The notes: generated by a model from the sequence alone, not told the origin. DNA of 64,000 nucleotides from Actinopolymorpha pittospori (GCF_014873875.1 NZ_JADBEM010000001.1:9300001-9364000); one strand, 5' to 3'; positions 25,162 through 33,207 are shown, counted from the stretch's first letter. Numbers and translations: made by a program.

Positions 25162-25525
25162 TCTGCGTCCGGCCTGACCTTGTTATCCGTAGGAACGGGC
25201 ACCGTGATCACGAGCTGCTCGTCCGCGCTCGGGAGGTCGTCGGCCTGGTGCTCATCGTCGCCCGGCGTTGCAGCTCGTTGGGGTCAGACTGGGGTCAGTC
25301 GGAGCGACGCATTACGAGTGGGTTCTCGCGGGCAGGTCACTCCGTCGTCCTGGTACCGCTGAGCACCTGGGAGCACGGGCTCGCACCGCAGGAGACATCC
25401 CCGGGTAAGCTCGGCCGCGCACGGGAGGGACCGCCGCTGATGAGTTCGACGTCATCACAGGATTGATCGCGCCGAACAATTCGCTATCGGGTCCACGGCT
25501 TAGATGCGTCACCGAAGGAGGAACA

Positions 25526-26101
25526 TTGACTTCGGCAGATGAGGCCGCGCCACCGTCACCGGCGCGGCTGTGGCCGACGTTGGTTGTGGTCACCGGCCCG
25601 GCCGGATCTGGGAAGACGACGCTCGCTCACAGGCTCGCGCGGACGATCGGCTGTCCGGCGATCTGCCGCGACGAGATCAAGGAGGGCATGGTGCACGCGC
25701 ACGGACCCGGATTCACCGCCGCCGTCGGAGATCCGCTGACACGTCGCACCTATCCACTTGTCTTCGATGTCGTACGGCTGCTGCTCGACGGTGGCGTAAC
25801 GGTCGTCGTAGAGGCGGCATGGGAGCACCACCCCTGGGAGCGCGGGCTCGCACCGCTCGCGACGTCGGCCGATCTCAGGGTCATCCGGTGCCACACGCCG
25901 CACGAGGAGATGCTGCGACGGCAAGAGCAGCGGCTCGAGAAGGTGGCAACCCGGGCTGCGCACAACGACCGGGGTTCGCACAGCACCGAGAGGCCCGTCG
26001 CCTGGGAGGCCATCCACATCGATGCGCCCACACTCGACGTCGACACCAGCGACGGATACGTCCCCGAACTTGACCGGATCGTTGCCTTTATCAACACATG
26101 A
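25526..26101 (+). CDS. P-loop ATPase/kinase
   Basis: The protein has 191 residues. Walker A GPAGSGKTTLA lies at about residues 23-33, followed by ICRDEIKEGM and VVVEAAWEHH, the layout of small zeta/chloramphenicol-phosphotransferase-like or gluconate-like P-loop kinases. The substrate is unknown. TTG 25526 is chosen because AAGGAGG precedes it at ideal spacing; the open frame upstream has no such site. No antitoxin-like gene is adjacent, which argues against a zeta toxin pair. Confidence 0.8.
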   Translation: MTSADEAAPPSPARLWPTLVVVTGPAGSGKTTLAHRLARTIGCPAICRDEIKEGMVHAHGPGFTAAVGDPLTRRTYPLVFDVVRLLLDGGVTVVVEAAWEHHPWERGLAPLATSADLRVIRCHTPHEEMLRRQEQRLEKVATRAAHNDRGSHSTERPVAWEAIHIDAPTLDVDTSDGYVPELDRIVAFINT

Positions 26102-26495
26102 GCTGCCCGCGGGCGACCTCGTGCCAGGCCCGCGCCACCGAGACTGGCTCTTCACCACCAGAAGCGCCGACCAGCTGCGCGACCTCGGGATCTCGGTAGC
26201 GAGCCAGTAGCAAGCGCCAGTACAGGTCGGCCTGGAAGGCACAAGGCGGCGCCCTCAGAGGGTTCCTCTCCCGGACCGAGGACCGGGGGTCCAGGAGGCA
26301 GCGCCCCCGGAAAGACCTCAGCCTGAGATGGCCTGAACAGTCGTGCGAACCGTCAGTGGCCGCGCCGGCCCGGCCGAGGACGGCCGCCAGGCCGCCCGCA
26401 GGACGAGGACGGGGCGGTGCGCGCCGCTTGCGGCGCGCCTTGACCCCCTTTAGAGCCGGAGTCGGCAATGTGCGACCTCTGACCCTAGGTTCTAC

Positions 26496-26609
26496 CAGCT
26501 TGTACTCCGGGCTGAACACTCGTCGCGACGGCCGGGGTGCCGGATCGGTCTCTTCGGCCGGCGGGGTGGACGGCCCGGGCTGCTTGTCGGGTGGTGGGGA
26601 CACGTGCAC
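26496..26609 (-). pseudogene. Possible transposase orfA N-terminal fragment
   Basis: A minus-strand frame reads a Pro-rich start followed by RRVFSPEYKL, the opening of the HTH in IS3-type orfA proteins, then loses resemblance. Support is only this short motif, so it may be chance. Confidence 0.3.
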
Positions 26610-26721
26610 AAGGATCTCCGATCCCGCCCTCGGTCAGGAACCCCGGTACTCACTCGGGGTGTCTCACACCAGCCTGACAAAGAGGGCTTGGCAGCAGCGG
26701 CCCGCCCTCTGCACGCCGAAC

Positions 26722-26779
26722 GTGTGACACATGGGCATGCACGAGATGTCACACCTGTCACTCTGTCACTCTGTCACTC
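26722..26779. repeat. TGTCAC/GTGACA motif cluster
   Basis: GTGTGACAC, TGTCACACCTGTCAC and two tandem TCTGTCACTC units occur within 60 bases. Similar clusters lie in both long repeats on the left side and at the end of the repA-like gene. Confidence 0.55.
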
Positions 26780-26940
26780 CCTCACCGGGTTTGAACTCGG
26801 GAAACGGGAGTGAGCGGTGAGCATGTCTAGAGCGTCGGGAGACGAGGAGCGCTCAAGCTTTCGTACGAGCCGATGGCGGTACACGCACGCCCTGAGCGAT
26901 CTCCGCTCCCATTCCGCTCCCAAAATCGGACATTGGACAG

Positions 26941-26978
26941 TCAGAGGGGCCGGCCACGTACGTGGCCGGCCCCTCTGA
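26941..26978 (-). terminator. 38-bp palindrome downstream of tRNA-Ala
   Basis: This is a perfect palindrome with CACGTACGTG at its centre, starting 12 bases after the tRNA CCA. It should terminate the tRNA transcript. It differs in its outer arms from the palindrome at 2343-2370, so the element brought its own terminator. Confidence 0.75.
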
Positions 26979-27036
26979 CCTGCGATTTCCTGGTGGAGCT
27001 GAGGGGATTTGAACCCCTGACCCCCTCGATGCGAAC
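26974..27036. repeat. attR, right 63-bp direct repeat
   Basis: The sequence is identical to 2371-2433. It overlaps the 3' 46 nt of the intact tRNA-Ala, so integration restored the tRNA. Confidence 0.93.
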
Positions 27037-27067
27037 GAGGTGCGCTACCGGACTGCGCTACAGCCCC
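26991..27067 (-). tRNA. tRNA-Ala(CGC)
   Basis: The 77-nt gene includes an encoded CCA. The acceptor stem GGGGCTG/CAGCTCC has the G3:U70 pair that identifies alanine tRNAs. The anticodon stem CCTCG/CGAGG encloses loop TTCGCAT, giving anticodon CGC. The T loop is TTCAAAT. The 5' 31 nt are chromosomal; the rest lies in attR. Confidence 0.93.
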
Positions 27068-27185
27068 AGGAATGAGCCCGCACCCGGCCGAACCGCCTGG
27101 CCTGAGCGCGAACGACGATGACGATAGCACGCGGACTCACCCAGAACGCCGCCGAGGCCCGCCCCGAGCGGCGCTCGTCGCCCGC

Positions 27186-28130
27186 TCAGTCGCCGACGGC
27201 GCGCCGCTGATCTCCGTTCGAACCGTCACGCTTGCCCGACTCGCGCCCCGTCCCGGGCTCGTTGTGACCGGTCTCGTCGAGCAGCATCGCAGACGCCTCC
27301 TCCGGACGGGACAGCATGCCGGCCTCCGGCAGCCGCGCGGTCGTCCAGGTCCCCTGGTCGGCGAGATCGACGGTCCGGACCGTGCGCGGCGCCTTCGCCT
27401 TGGTGACGTAGGTCGGGAGCGGCACCTCCACCGGGTCCCACAGGTCGCCGGACGGAGCGCGCGTACCGGCGACAGGACGCTCGGAGGTCGAGGCCGCCGG
27501 TTGGGCGACCTCCCCGCCGTCCGAGGTGTCGTCGACCCGAAGCTCCGCCGGGCGGTTCAGATCACCAGTCGTCGCCGCGAACCCACGATCTGGCGCGACC
27601 TCGCCTCCGACCCCGGCCGGGTTCTGTTGACCGGCCAGCCGGTAGGACTGGCCGCCGTGCGCCGAGGCCCACGCGGAGGACGCCTCGACGCGGGCGCCTT
27701 CGCGGGGCGCCGCCGCTTGCGGAGCGACCGGACGGACCAGGCGCTCCCGCCGGGCGGCGGAGACCGAGACCACCAGGAAGCCCGCGATGAGGACGAGCGG
27801 AATCACGAGGTTCCACCAGGGCAGCGCTCCGACGGTGGCCAGGATCGCGACCAGGGTCGTCAGGCAGATCAGGGCGACGAGGGTTCGTCGACGCCGGGCC
27901 GCGGCCGAGGGACCGACACCGGGTCGGGCCCGCGGCGGTGGACCAACGACCTGACCGTCGCCCGAGGGAGGACGGACAGGCACGCGCCGCCGCGCCAGGA
28001 CACGCATCGCGGTCGAGACGCCGTTGACACTGCGTGCGGCTGCCGCCTCGTCGTGCCGGCGTAGCCACAGGGGGACGAGGTAGGCGGCCCACGCAGCGAC
28101 GATCGCCGCGTAGATGAGGCCAGTACCCAC
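27186..28130 (-). CDS. Divisome protein SepX/GlpR
   Basis: The protein has 314 residues. An N-terminal membrane segment (GLIYAAIVAAWAAYLVPLWL) is followed by a basic stretch and a central membrane pair near residues 90-140 (LVALICLTTLVAILATVGALPWWNLVIPLVLIAGF), then a long acidic and disordered tail. This fits SepX of Streptomyces and GlpR of Corynebacterium, the membrane receptor for the gephyrin-like Glp protein at the septum. The moeA/glp gene lies 1.9 kb away in the same orientation. GTG 28130 is preferred because the upstream in-frame start is a TTG without support. Confidence 0.85.
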   Translation of the reverse strand: MGTGLIYAAIVAAWAAYLVPLWLRRHDEAAAARSVNGVSTAMRVLARRRVPVRPPSGDGQVVGPPPRARPGVGPSAAARRRRTLVALICLTTLVAILATVGALPWWNLVIPLVLIAGFLVVSVSAARRERLVRPVAPQAAAPREGARVEASSAWASAHGGQSYRLAGQQNPAGVGGEVAPDRGFAATTGDLNRPAELRVDDTSDGGEVAQPAASTSERPVAGTRAPSGDLWDPVEVPLPTYVTKAKAPRTVRTVDLADQGTWTTARLPEAGMLSRPEEASAMLLDETGHNEPGTGRESGKRDGSNGDQRRAVGD

Positions 28131-28236
28131 GCAGACGAACGTACGCAACCGCCCTGGTAAATCGGCGCAGGCGATACGGTGTGTCGCCAGAGTTACCGGA
28201 CAAGTCGTGGGTGAGTTCGCTCATCGGGCCGCCGCT

Positions 28237-28908
28237 TCAGCCTGGCGAGGTGTTGCTCCCCCGCTGCGACTGGGCCGCCGCCTGCGTACGCCGCCAACGG
28301 TTCAGCAGCCCTTCGGGCACTTCCTCGGCGTTCAGGGCGAAGGCGAGATGGTCACGCCAGTCACCGTCGATGTGGAGATACCGAGGCCGCAGCCCCTCCG
28401 GGCGGAACCCGAGCTTTTCCACGACCCGCAGGCTCGCGGCGTTCTCCGGCCGAATGTTGATCTCGATCCGGTGCAGCCCGAGAACGAAGAAGCAGTGATC
28501 GGCCGCGAGCGCGACGGCCGTCGGCATGATCCCGCGACCGGCGTAGGCCTGGTCGACCCAGTAGCCGATCTGCGCCCACCGTGCGGACCCCAGCGTGATG
28601 CCGCTGACGGTGAGCTGGCCGACGAGTCGCTCGATCTCGACCCGCGGCCCCGGTGGTGCGGGCGGCTCGGTGTAGGTCACGACGAACGGCAGGCAGATCC
28701 CGGCCCGCGCCTGGGCGCGCAGCATTCGGACCATCGAGCGGAAGGTTCGCGGACGCGGCTCGACACCTGCGGGCGGGGTCGCCTCCCATGGCTGCAGCCA
28801 GGCGAGGTTTCGGGCACGTACGTCGCGCCATGCCCGGGCGTCGCGGGTCCGCAACGGCCGCAGCCCGACAGGTCCCTCAGAAAGCCGTACCGGCCAACTC
28901 CTGGTCAG
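28237..28908 (-). CDS. GNAT N-acetyltransferase, RimJ-like
   Basis: The protein has about 223 residues. PVGLRPLRTRDARAWRDVRARN starts the domain, and IGYWVDQAYAGRGIMPTAVAL contains the acetyl-CoA pyrophosphate loop. RIEINIRPENAASLRVVEKLGF is the usual GNAT tail. Similar genes are annotated as ribosomal protein alanine acetyltransferases. The frame has no ATG, GTG or TTG at the expected start; CTG 28908 overlaps the mog stop in CTGA and has GGGAGGT upstream, so I use it. A longer annotation would overlap mog substantially. Confidence 0.8.
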   Translation of the reverse strand: MTRSWPVRLSEGPVGLRPLRTRDARAWRDVRARNLAWLQPWEATPPAGVEPRPRTFRSMVRMLRAQARAGICLPFVVTYTEPPAPPGPRVEIERLVGQLTVSGITLGSARWAQIGYWVDQAYAGRGIMPTAVALAADHCFFVLGLHRIEINIRPENAASLRVVEKLGFRPEGLRPRYLHIDGDWRDHLAFALNAEEVPEGLLNRWRRTQAAAQSQRGSNTSPG

Positions 28909-29390
28909 CCTGCACCTCCCGCGTGGTCGCCGCCGTGGATCTGGTCGACGGCGTGGACGAGAACCGGCGCCAGCACTGCCATTCCATCCCGTGCTCCACC
29001 GGTCGAGCCGGGGAGATTGACGACGAGCGTGGAACCGGCAACTCCGGCAAGCCCTCGGGACAGACTCGCCGCGGGGACGCCGTGCCCGAGACCATACGCC
29101 CGGATGGCTTCGGCCAAACCCGGGACCTCCCGGTCCAGGACCGGCCTGGTCATCTCTGGCGTCCAATCCGACGGGTTCAGCCCGGTGCCGCCCGTCGTGA
29201 GGACTACTTCGTAGCCCTGGGCGACCGCGTTCCGCAGGGCGACACCCACCGGCTCACCGTCCGGGACGACCTCCGGCCCGTCGACGTCGAATCCCAGCGC
29301 ACGCAGCCCGTCCGCCAGGATGGGCCCGGCCCGGTCGGCGTAGACACCGGCCGACGCTCGGTTGGAGACCGTCACCACGCGGGCCCTCAC
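28905..29390 (-). CDS. mog: Molybdopterin adenylyltransferase MogA/MoaB family
   Basis: The protein has 161 residues. VVTVSNRASAGVYADRAGP starts it, and LTTGGTGLNPSDWTPE is the conserved MPT-binding loop; VVNLPGSTGGARD is also typical. MogA adenylylates molybdopterin before MoeA inserts molybdate. GTG 29390 overlaps the moaC stop in GTGA, and its own stop overlaps the next start, showing a coupled operon. Confidence 0.88.
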   Translation of the reverse strand: MRARVVTVSNRASAGVYADRAGPILADGLRALGFDVDGPEVVPDGEPVGVALRNAVAQGYEVVLTTGGTGLNPSDWTPEMTRPVLDREVPGLAEAIRAYGLGHGVPAASLSRGLAGVAGSTLVVNLPGSTGGARDGMAVLAPVLVHAVDQIHGGDHAGGAG

Positions 29391-29908
29391 GAGGATCGCC
29401 GCCAGTCGCCGGAGACTCCGCCGGTCTTCTCCTCGACCTGGATGTCGGAGATCACCGCGGCGGGATCGACGGCCTTCACCATGTCGACGACGGACAGGGC
29501 GGCGACCGACACCGCGGTCAGGGCCTCCATCTCGACGCCGGTCCGGTCGGTGGTGCGCACGGTCGCCACGATCGCCACCGCGTCGTCCTCGACCGTCAGG
29601 TCGACCTTGACACCGGTGACCGCGATGGGATGGCACAGGGGAATGAGCTCGGGGGTTCGCTTCGCGCCCATGATCCCGGCGATGCGGGCCACCCCGAGCG
29701 CGTCCCCCTTCGGTACGCCGCGGCCGCGCAGGAGTTCGACGACCTCGCCGGAGACGTACACCCGACCGGTCGCGCGCGCCGTCCGGGCGCTGGCCTGCTT
29801 CGCGGAGACGTCGACCATCCGGGCCGCGCCCGTCTCGTCGACGTGGGTCAGCGTACGGGCGTGCTCAGGTCCGGAGTTGGACGTCCCAGACCCGGATACT
29901 TCGGGCAT
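29387..29908 (-). CDS. moaC: Cyclic pyranopterin monophosphate synthase MoaC
   Basis: The protein has 173 residues. LTHVDETGAARMVDVS, LIPLCHPIAVTGVKVD and RTGVEMEALTAVSVAAL are family signatures, including the active-site His and Glu residues. MoaC converts the MoaA product to cyclic pyranopterin monophosphate. ATG 29908 has GAGGAAGG nearby; an upstream GTG lacks a site. The first 30 residues are a nonconserved extension. Confidence 0.93.
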   Translation of the reverse strand: MPEVSGSGTSNSGPEHARTLTHVDETGAARMVDVSAKQASARTARATGRVYVSGEVVELLRGRGVPKGDALGVARIAGIMGAKRTPELIPLCHPIAVTGVKVDLTVEDDAVAIVATVRTTDRTGVEMEALTAVSVAALSVVDMVKAVDPAAVISDIQVEEKTGGVSGDWRRSS

Positions 29909-30018
29909 TCGCCCGCCTTCCTCTGTCGTCGCGGGTCCGTGCGTCCCGCCCGGCGGCGTGCTCACCGACCGGACGCGAGCGACCCGCGTCTGCCGTCGTC
30001 CTCAGCCACCATGATCCG

Positions 30019-31251
30019 TCAGGTCCGCTCCCCCGAGCCGTCGAGGAGCACCACTTCCAGCGTCGCGCCTTCGGCGACTTCCCGCACGTCCTCGGGGACG
30101 ACGGCGAGCGCGTTGGCCTGCGCGAGCCCGGCCACCAGATGCGACCCGGAGCCGCCGACAGGGGCGACCAGCGCCCGGCCGTCGGCGTCGAGGGAGTAGG
30201 CCACCCGGGCGTACTGCCGGCGCCCCTCCGGAGATCGCCAGCCCTCGGTGGCCGTCGCGGTGACCGTCGGCGTGACGTGTGGGGTCAGCCCGAGCATCTT
30301 GCGCAGCGCCGGACGGACGAACACCTGGAACGACACGTAGGAGCTCACCGGATTGCCCGGCAGCGTGAAGATCGGCGTCTGGTCCTCGCCCACGACACCG
30401 AAGCCCTGCGGCATGCCCGGCTGCATGGCGACCCGGCTGAACTCGACGGTGCCGAGCCGGCTCAGCACCTGCTTCACCACGTCGTACGCACCCACACTGA
30501 CGCCGCCGCTGGTGACGACCAGGTCGGCCCGGACGAGCTGGTCCTCGAGCACCCGAAGGAACTCCCGCTCGTCGTCGCTCACGCAGCCGACGCGGTAGGC
30601 GACGGCGCCCGCCTCCCGGGCGGCTGCCGCCAGGGCGAAGCTGTTGGCGTCGTAGATGGCGCCCTCACCGAGCGGCTGGCCCGGCTCGCGGAGCTCCGAC
30701 CCGGTGGACAGCACGACGACGCGGGGGCGCGGGCGTACCTGTACGACGTCCCGGCCGACCGACGCGATCAGCGCGAGCTGGCGGGCGTCGAGGTGGGTGC
30801 CGGAACGCACCAGCAGCTGGCCGGTCCGCACCTCCTCGCCGCGGCGGCGGATGTAGCTGCGGTCGGTGGGCGCCTGGTTGACCGACACCTTGACGACGCC
30901 GCCGTCGGTCCATTCGACGGGGATCACGGTGTCGGCACCATGTGGCATGGCGGCGCCGGTCATGATGCGCAGCGCCATGCCGGGCGCGAGCGCGTGCGCC
31001 TCTCTCCCGCCCGCCGGCAGGTCGCCGACCACCGGGAGAACGACCGGATGGGCCTCGGAGGCGTTCGCCACGTCCTCACCGCGGACGGCGTAGCCGTCCA
31101 TCGCGGAGTTGTCGAACGCCGGCAGGTCGACCCCGGCCTCGACGTCCTCGCACAGGGTGCAGCCGTGCGCATCCATGAGCTGCTGCCGGAACGGCGGCAA
31201 CTCATGGATACCGGCGAGCACCGCCTCGAGGTGTTCCTCGACGCTTCTCAC
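30019..31251 (-). CDS. moeA: Molybdopterin molybdotransferase MoeA / gephyrin-like Glp
   Basis: The protein has 410 residues. FDNSAMDGYAV near 50-60, IMTGAAMPHGADTVIP, TSGGVSVGAYDVVK and LPGNPVSSYVSF are MoeA landmarks, with domain IV at the C terminus. It inserts molybdate into molybdopterin-AMP. In Corynebacterium a MoeA homologue, Glp, binds the membrane receptor GlpR at the septum; a SepX/GlpR gene sits in the same cluster here, so either role is possible. GTG 31251 follows GGAAGG. The gene is 19 bases downstream of galU. Confidence 0.92.
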   Translation of the reverse strand: MRSVEEHLEAVLAGIHELPPFRQQLMDAHGCTLCEDVEAGVDLPAFDNSAMDGYAVRGEDVANASEAHPVVLPVVGDLPAGGREAHALAPGMALRIMTGAAMPHGADTVIPVEWTDGGVVKVSVNQAPTDRSYIRRRGEEVRTGQLLVRSGTHLDARQLALIASVGRDVVQVRPRPRVVVLSTGSELREPGQPLGEGAIYDANSFALAAAAREAGAVAYRVGCVSDDEREFLRVLEDQLVRADLVVTSGGVSVGAYDVVKQVLSRLGTVEFSRVAMQPGMPQGFGVVGEDQTPIFTLPGNPVSSYVSFQVFVRPALRKMLGLTPHVTPTVTATATEGWRSPEGRRQYARVAYSLDADGRALVAPVGGSGSHLVAGLAQANALAVVPEDVREVAEGATLEVVLLDGSGERT

Positions 31252-31270
31252 CTTGCCGTCACCTTCCTGC

Positions 31271-32302
31271 CTAGCCGGCGTCCACGCCGGTGGGGTGGCC
31301 ACGCGTCGCACCGTTCGTTCCGGTCCGCCGCCCGGAATCCTGCCCCGAGTCCTGCCCCGAGTCCTGCCCCGAGACACGGTCCTCCTCCGCGCCGCGTTCA
31401 GCCACGAACTCCCGCAACCAGCGGAGGAAGTCCGGCCCGAGGTCCTCCCGCTCACTCGCGAGGCGAACGGTGGCGCGAAGGTAGTCGGCCCGGTCGCCGG
31501 TGTCGTAGCGGCGCCCCCGGAAGAGGACACCGTGGACCGTGCCGCCCTCGCTGGCGGGGAGCTGGGCAAGTGTGCGGAGCGCGTCGGTGAGCTGGATCTC
31601 GCCACCGCGACCGGGTGGGGTCTCCCGGAGTACGTCGAAGACCTCCGGAGCGAGCACGTAGCGCCCGATGATGGCGAGGTTGCTCGGGGCGTCCGCGGCG
31701 TCCGGCTTCTCCACCAGGTCGGTGATGCGTACGACGTCGGTCTGGTCGGTGGCCTCCACGGCCGCGCAGCCGTAGAGGTGAACCTGGGCGGGGTCGACCT
31801 CGATCAGGGCGACGACGCTGCCACCCTTCGCCTTCTGCACCTCGATCATGGTCGGGAGAAGCGGGTCGCGTTCGTCGATGAGGTCGTCGCCGAGGAGCAC
31901 CGCGAACGGCGCCGCGCCGACGTGGGGCGCCGCGCAGAGGACGGCGTGCCCGAGCCCGTTCGGAGCTCCCTGCCGGACGTAGTGGACGTCGGCGAGCCGG
32001 CTCGACAGCTGCACTTCGGCGAGGCGCTCGTGGTCGCCCTTCTCACGGAGCGTCTCCTCCAGCTCGTACGCGCGGTCGAAGTGGTCCTCGAGAGCACGCT
32101 TTCCGCGCCCGGTGATCATCAGGACGTCCTCGAGTCCGGCCGCGACGGCCTCCTCGACGACGTACTGGATCGCCGGCTTGTCGACGACGGGCAACATCTC
32201 CTTCGGAGTGGCCTTCGTCGCCGGCAGGAAGCGCGTGCCGAGCCCGGCCGCGGGAATCACGGCCTTACGAACGGTTGATGTGTGTGCACCGCTTTGACCC
32301 AT
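31271..32302 (-). CDS. galU: UTP-glucose-1-phosphate uridylyltransferase
   Basis: The protein has 343 residues. VRKAVIPAAGLGTRFLPATKATPKEMLP is the nucleotide-binding start, and LLGDDLID, VEKP and GGEIQLTDAL complete the pattern. GalU makes UDP-glucose for envelope polysaccharides and trehalose. The C terminus carries three tandem SGQD repeats encoded by a 15-bp repeat (about 31336-31377), probably disordered. It heads the minus-strand run toward moeA and is divergent from the cyclo-ligase gene. Confidence 0.94.
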   Translation of the reverse strand: MGQSGAHTSTVRKAVIPAAGLGTRFLPATKATPKEMLPVVDKPAIQYVVEEAVAAGLEDVLMITGRGKRALEDHFDRAYELEETLREKGDHERLAEVQLSSRLADVHYVRQGAPNGLGHAVLCAAPHVGAAPFAVLLGDDLIDERDPLLPTMIEVQKAKGGSVVALIEVDPAQVHLYGCAAVEATDQTDVVRITDLVEKPDAADAPSNLAIIGRYVLAPEVFDVLRETPPGRGGEIQLTDALRTLAQLPASEGGTVHGVLFRGRRYDTGDRADYLRATVRLASEREDLGPDFLRWLREFVAERGAEEDRVSGQDSGQDSGQDSGRRTGTNGATRGHPTGVDAG

Positions 32303-32549
32303 GCGCCGAACCCTAGTCGGTGCCCGACGACGCCCTCCGAAGCACCGCCGCGCCGCGACGGGAGCGTCGCGGTGTCCGCCGATGCGTCACCCGTTCCCGT
32401 CGTTGCTCACTGCCCGTCGATATCCGATCACCGGAAATGTTCACGTTCTGTAGACCTTTACGACAGATTCCCCCACGGTCCGTAGATTCCACGGAGTCAT
32501 TTTCCGGAAGTAGTGCGCCCGCTCAAAGGTTGAGAGAAGATAACGAACC

Positions 32550-33182
32550 ATGCACGCAGGGGGCTTCCGAGCACCGGATACGCACCAGGCCAAGGAGCGG
32601 CTGCGACGACGTGTCCTGGCCCGGCGGGGCAAGCTGCGTCCTCCCGATCTCCAGTCCGCGGCCATCGCGCTTCGTGACGTGCTGCTCAGCGTGTCCGAGG
32701 TGAGCCGAGCCGCCGTGGTCGCGGCGTACGTCGGCGTCGGCACCGAACCCGGCACCGGACCGCTGCTCGACGCCCTCCACCGCCGCGGCATCCGGGTGCT
32801 GTTGCCGGTGCTGGAGCCCGACTTCGACATCGACTGGTCCGTCTACACCGGACCTGAGTCGCTCGTCCGGGCCGCGCGCGGCCTGCTCGAGCCCGACGGC
32901 CCGCGACTCGGACCAACCGCGGTCGGCACCGCCGACGCCGTACTCCTGCCCGGGCTCGCGGTAGACAACTCCGGCATGCGGCTCGGCCGGGGCGGCGGGA
33001 GCTACGACCGGGTGCTGCGGCGGACCGCCCGCGAGGCGTTCCGGTGCGTGGTCCTGCACGAGGGCGAGATCGTCGACGGCGAGGTGCCCAGCAGCCGCCA
33101 CGACGGACGGGTGCAGGCCGCCGCACTGCCGTCCGGGCTGGTCCGCTTTCCGGTGACCGCCCACCAACCCGAGCACGCCTGA
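32550..33182 (+). CDS. 5-formyltetrahydrofolate cyclo-ligase family protein
   Basis: The protein has 210 residues. KERLRRRVLARRGKL opens it, VAAYVGVGTEPGTGPLLDAL follows, and GMRLGRGGGSYDRVL is the ATP/folate-binding signature. The enzyme makes methenyl-THF from 5-formyl-THF using ATP. ATG 32550 follows an AT-richer stretch with AGAGAAG. It is divergent from galU, a common actinobacterial arrangement. Confidence 0.92.
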   Translation: MHAGGFRAPDTHQAKERLRRRVLARRGKLRPPDLQSAAIALRDVLLSVSEVSRAAVVAAYVGVGTEPGTGPLLDALHRRGIRVLLPVLEPDFDIDWSVYTGPESLVRAARGLLEPDGPRLGPTAVGTADAVLLPGLAVDNSGMRLGRGGGSYDRVLRRTAREAFRCVVLHEGEIVDGEVPSSRHDGRVQAAALPSGLVRFPVTAHQPEHA

Positions 33183-33207
33183 GGGTGTGGCTCCCCGACC
33201 AACCGTC

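Larger units (their letters stand above)
24994..25525. other. Noncoding region with tRNA remnant and hairpin
   Basis: About 530 bases lack a gene. They contain a tRNA-Phe-like 3' fragment, a strong hairpin at 25119-25161 and two TTGCACG words. The layout resembles an old attachment site followed by a terminator. Confidence 0.5.
26102..26940. other. Right-end noncoding region of the element
   Basis: No intact gene is seen in about 840 bases. It holds a possible transposase remnant, a TGTCAC cluster, and phased CGCTCCCA repeats at 26904 and 26915 that mirror those near the left end. Confidence 0.5.
2371..27036. mobile_element. Integrative and conjugative element (AICE) in tRNA-Ala(CGC)
   Basis: A 24.7-kb element is delimited by 63-bp perfect direct repeats at 2371-2433 and 26974-27036. 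Each repeat contains the last 46 nt of tRNA-Ala. The right copy completes the intact tRNA gene. Inside are the standard AICE modules: FtsK-like transfer ATPase, DUF2637 spread-like membrane protein, primase-polymerase, RepA-like ATPase, excisionase and one tyrosine integrase, all intact. The module order resembles pSAM2-type elements. The size is at the upper end for the class because cargo lies on both flanks. The integrase is about 7 kb from attR rather than adjacent, which suggests later cargo gain. Confidence 0.9.

Noticed and set aside
25526..26101. Zeta-type toxin of a toxin-antitoxin pair
   Set aside because: The P-loop fold is compatible, but no small antitoxin-like gene lies directly upstream; the 500-base gap there is noncoding.
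31336..31377. Possible CRISPR-like array
   Set aside because: Only three 15-bp units with no spacers, inside the galU coding frame. No CRISPR array was seen in the window.
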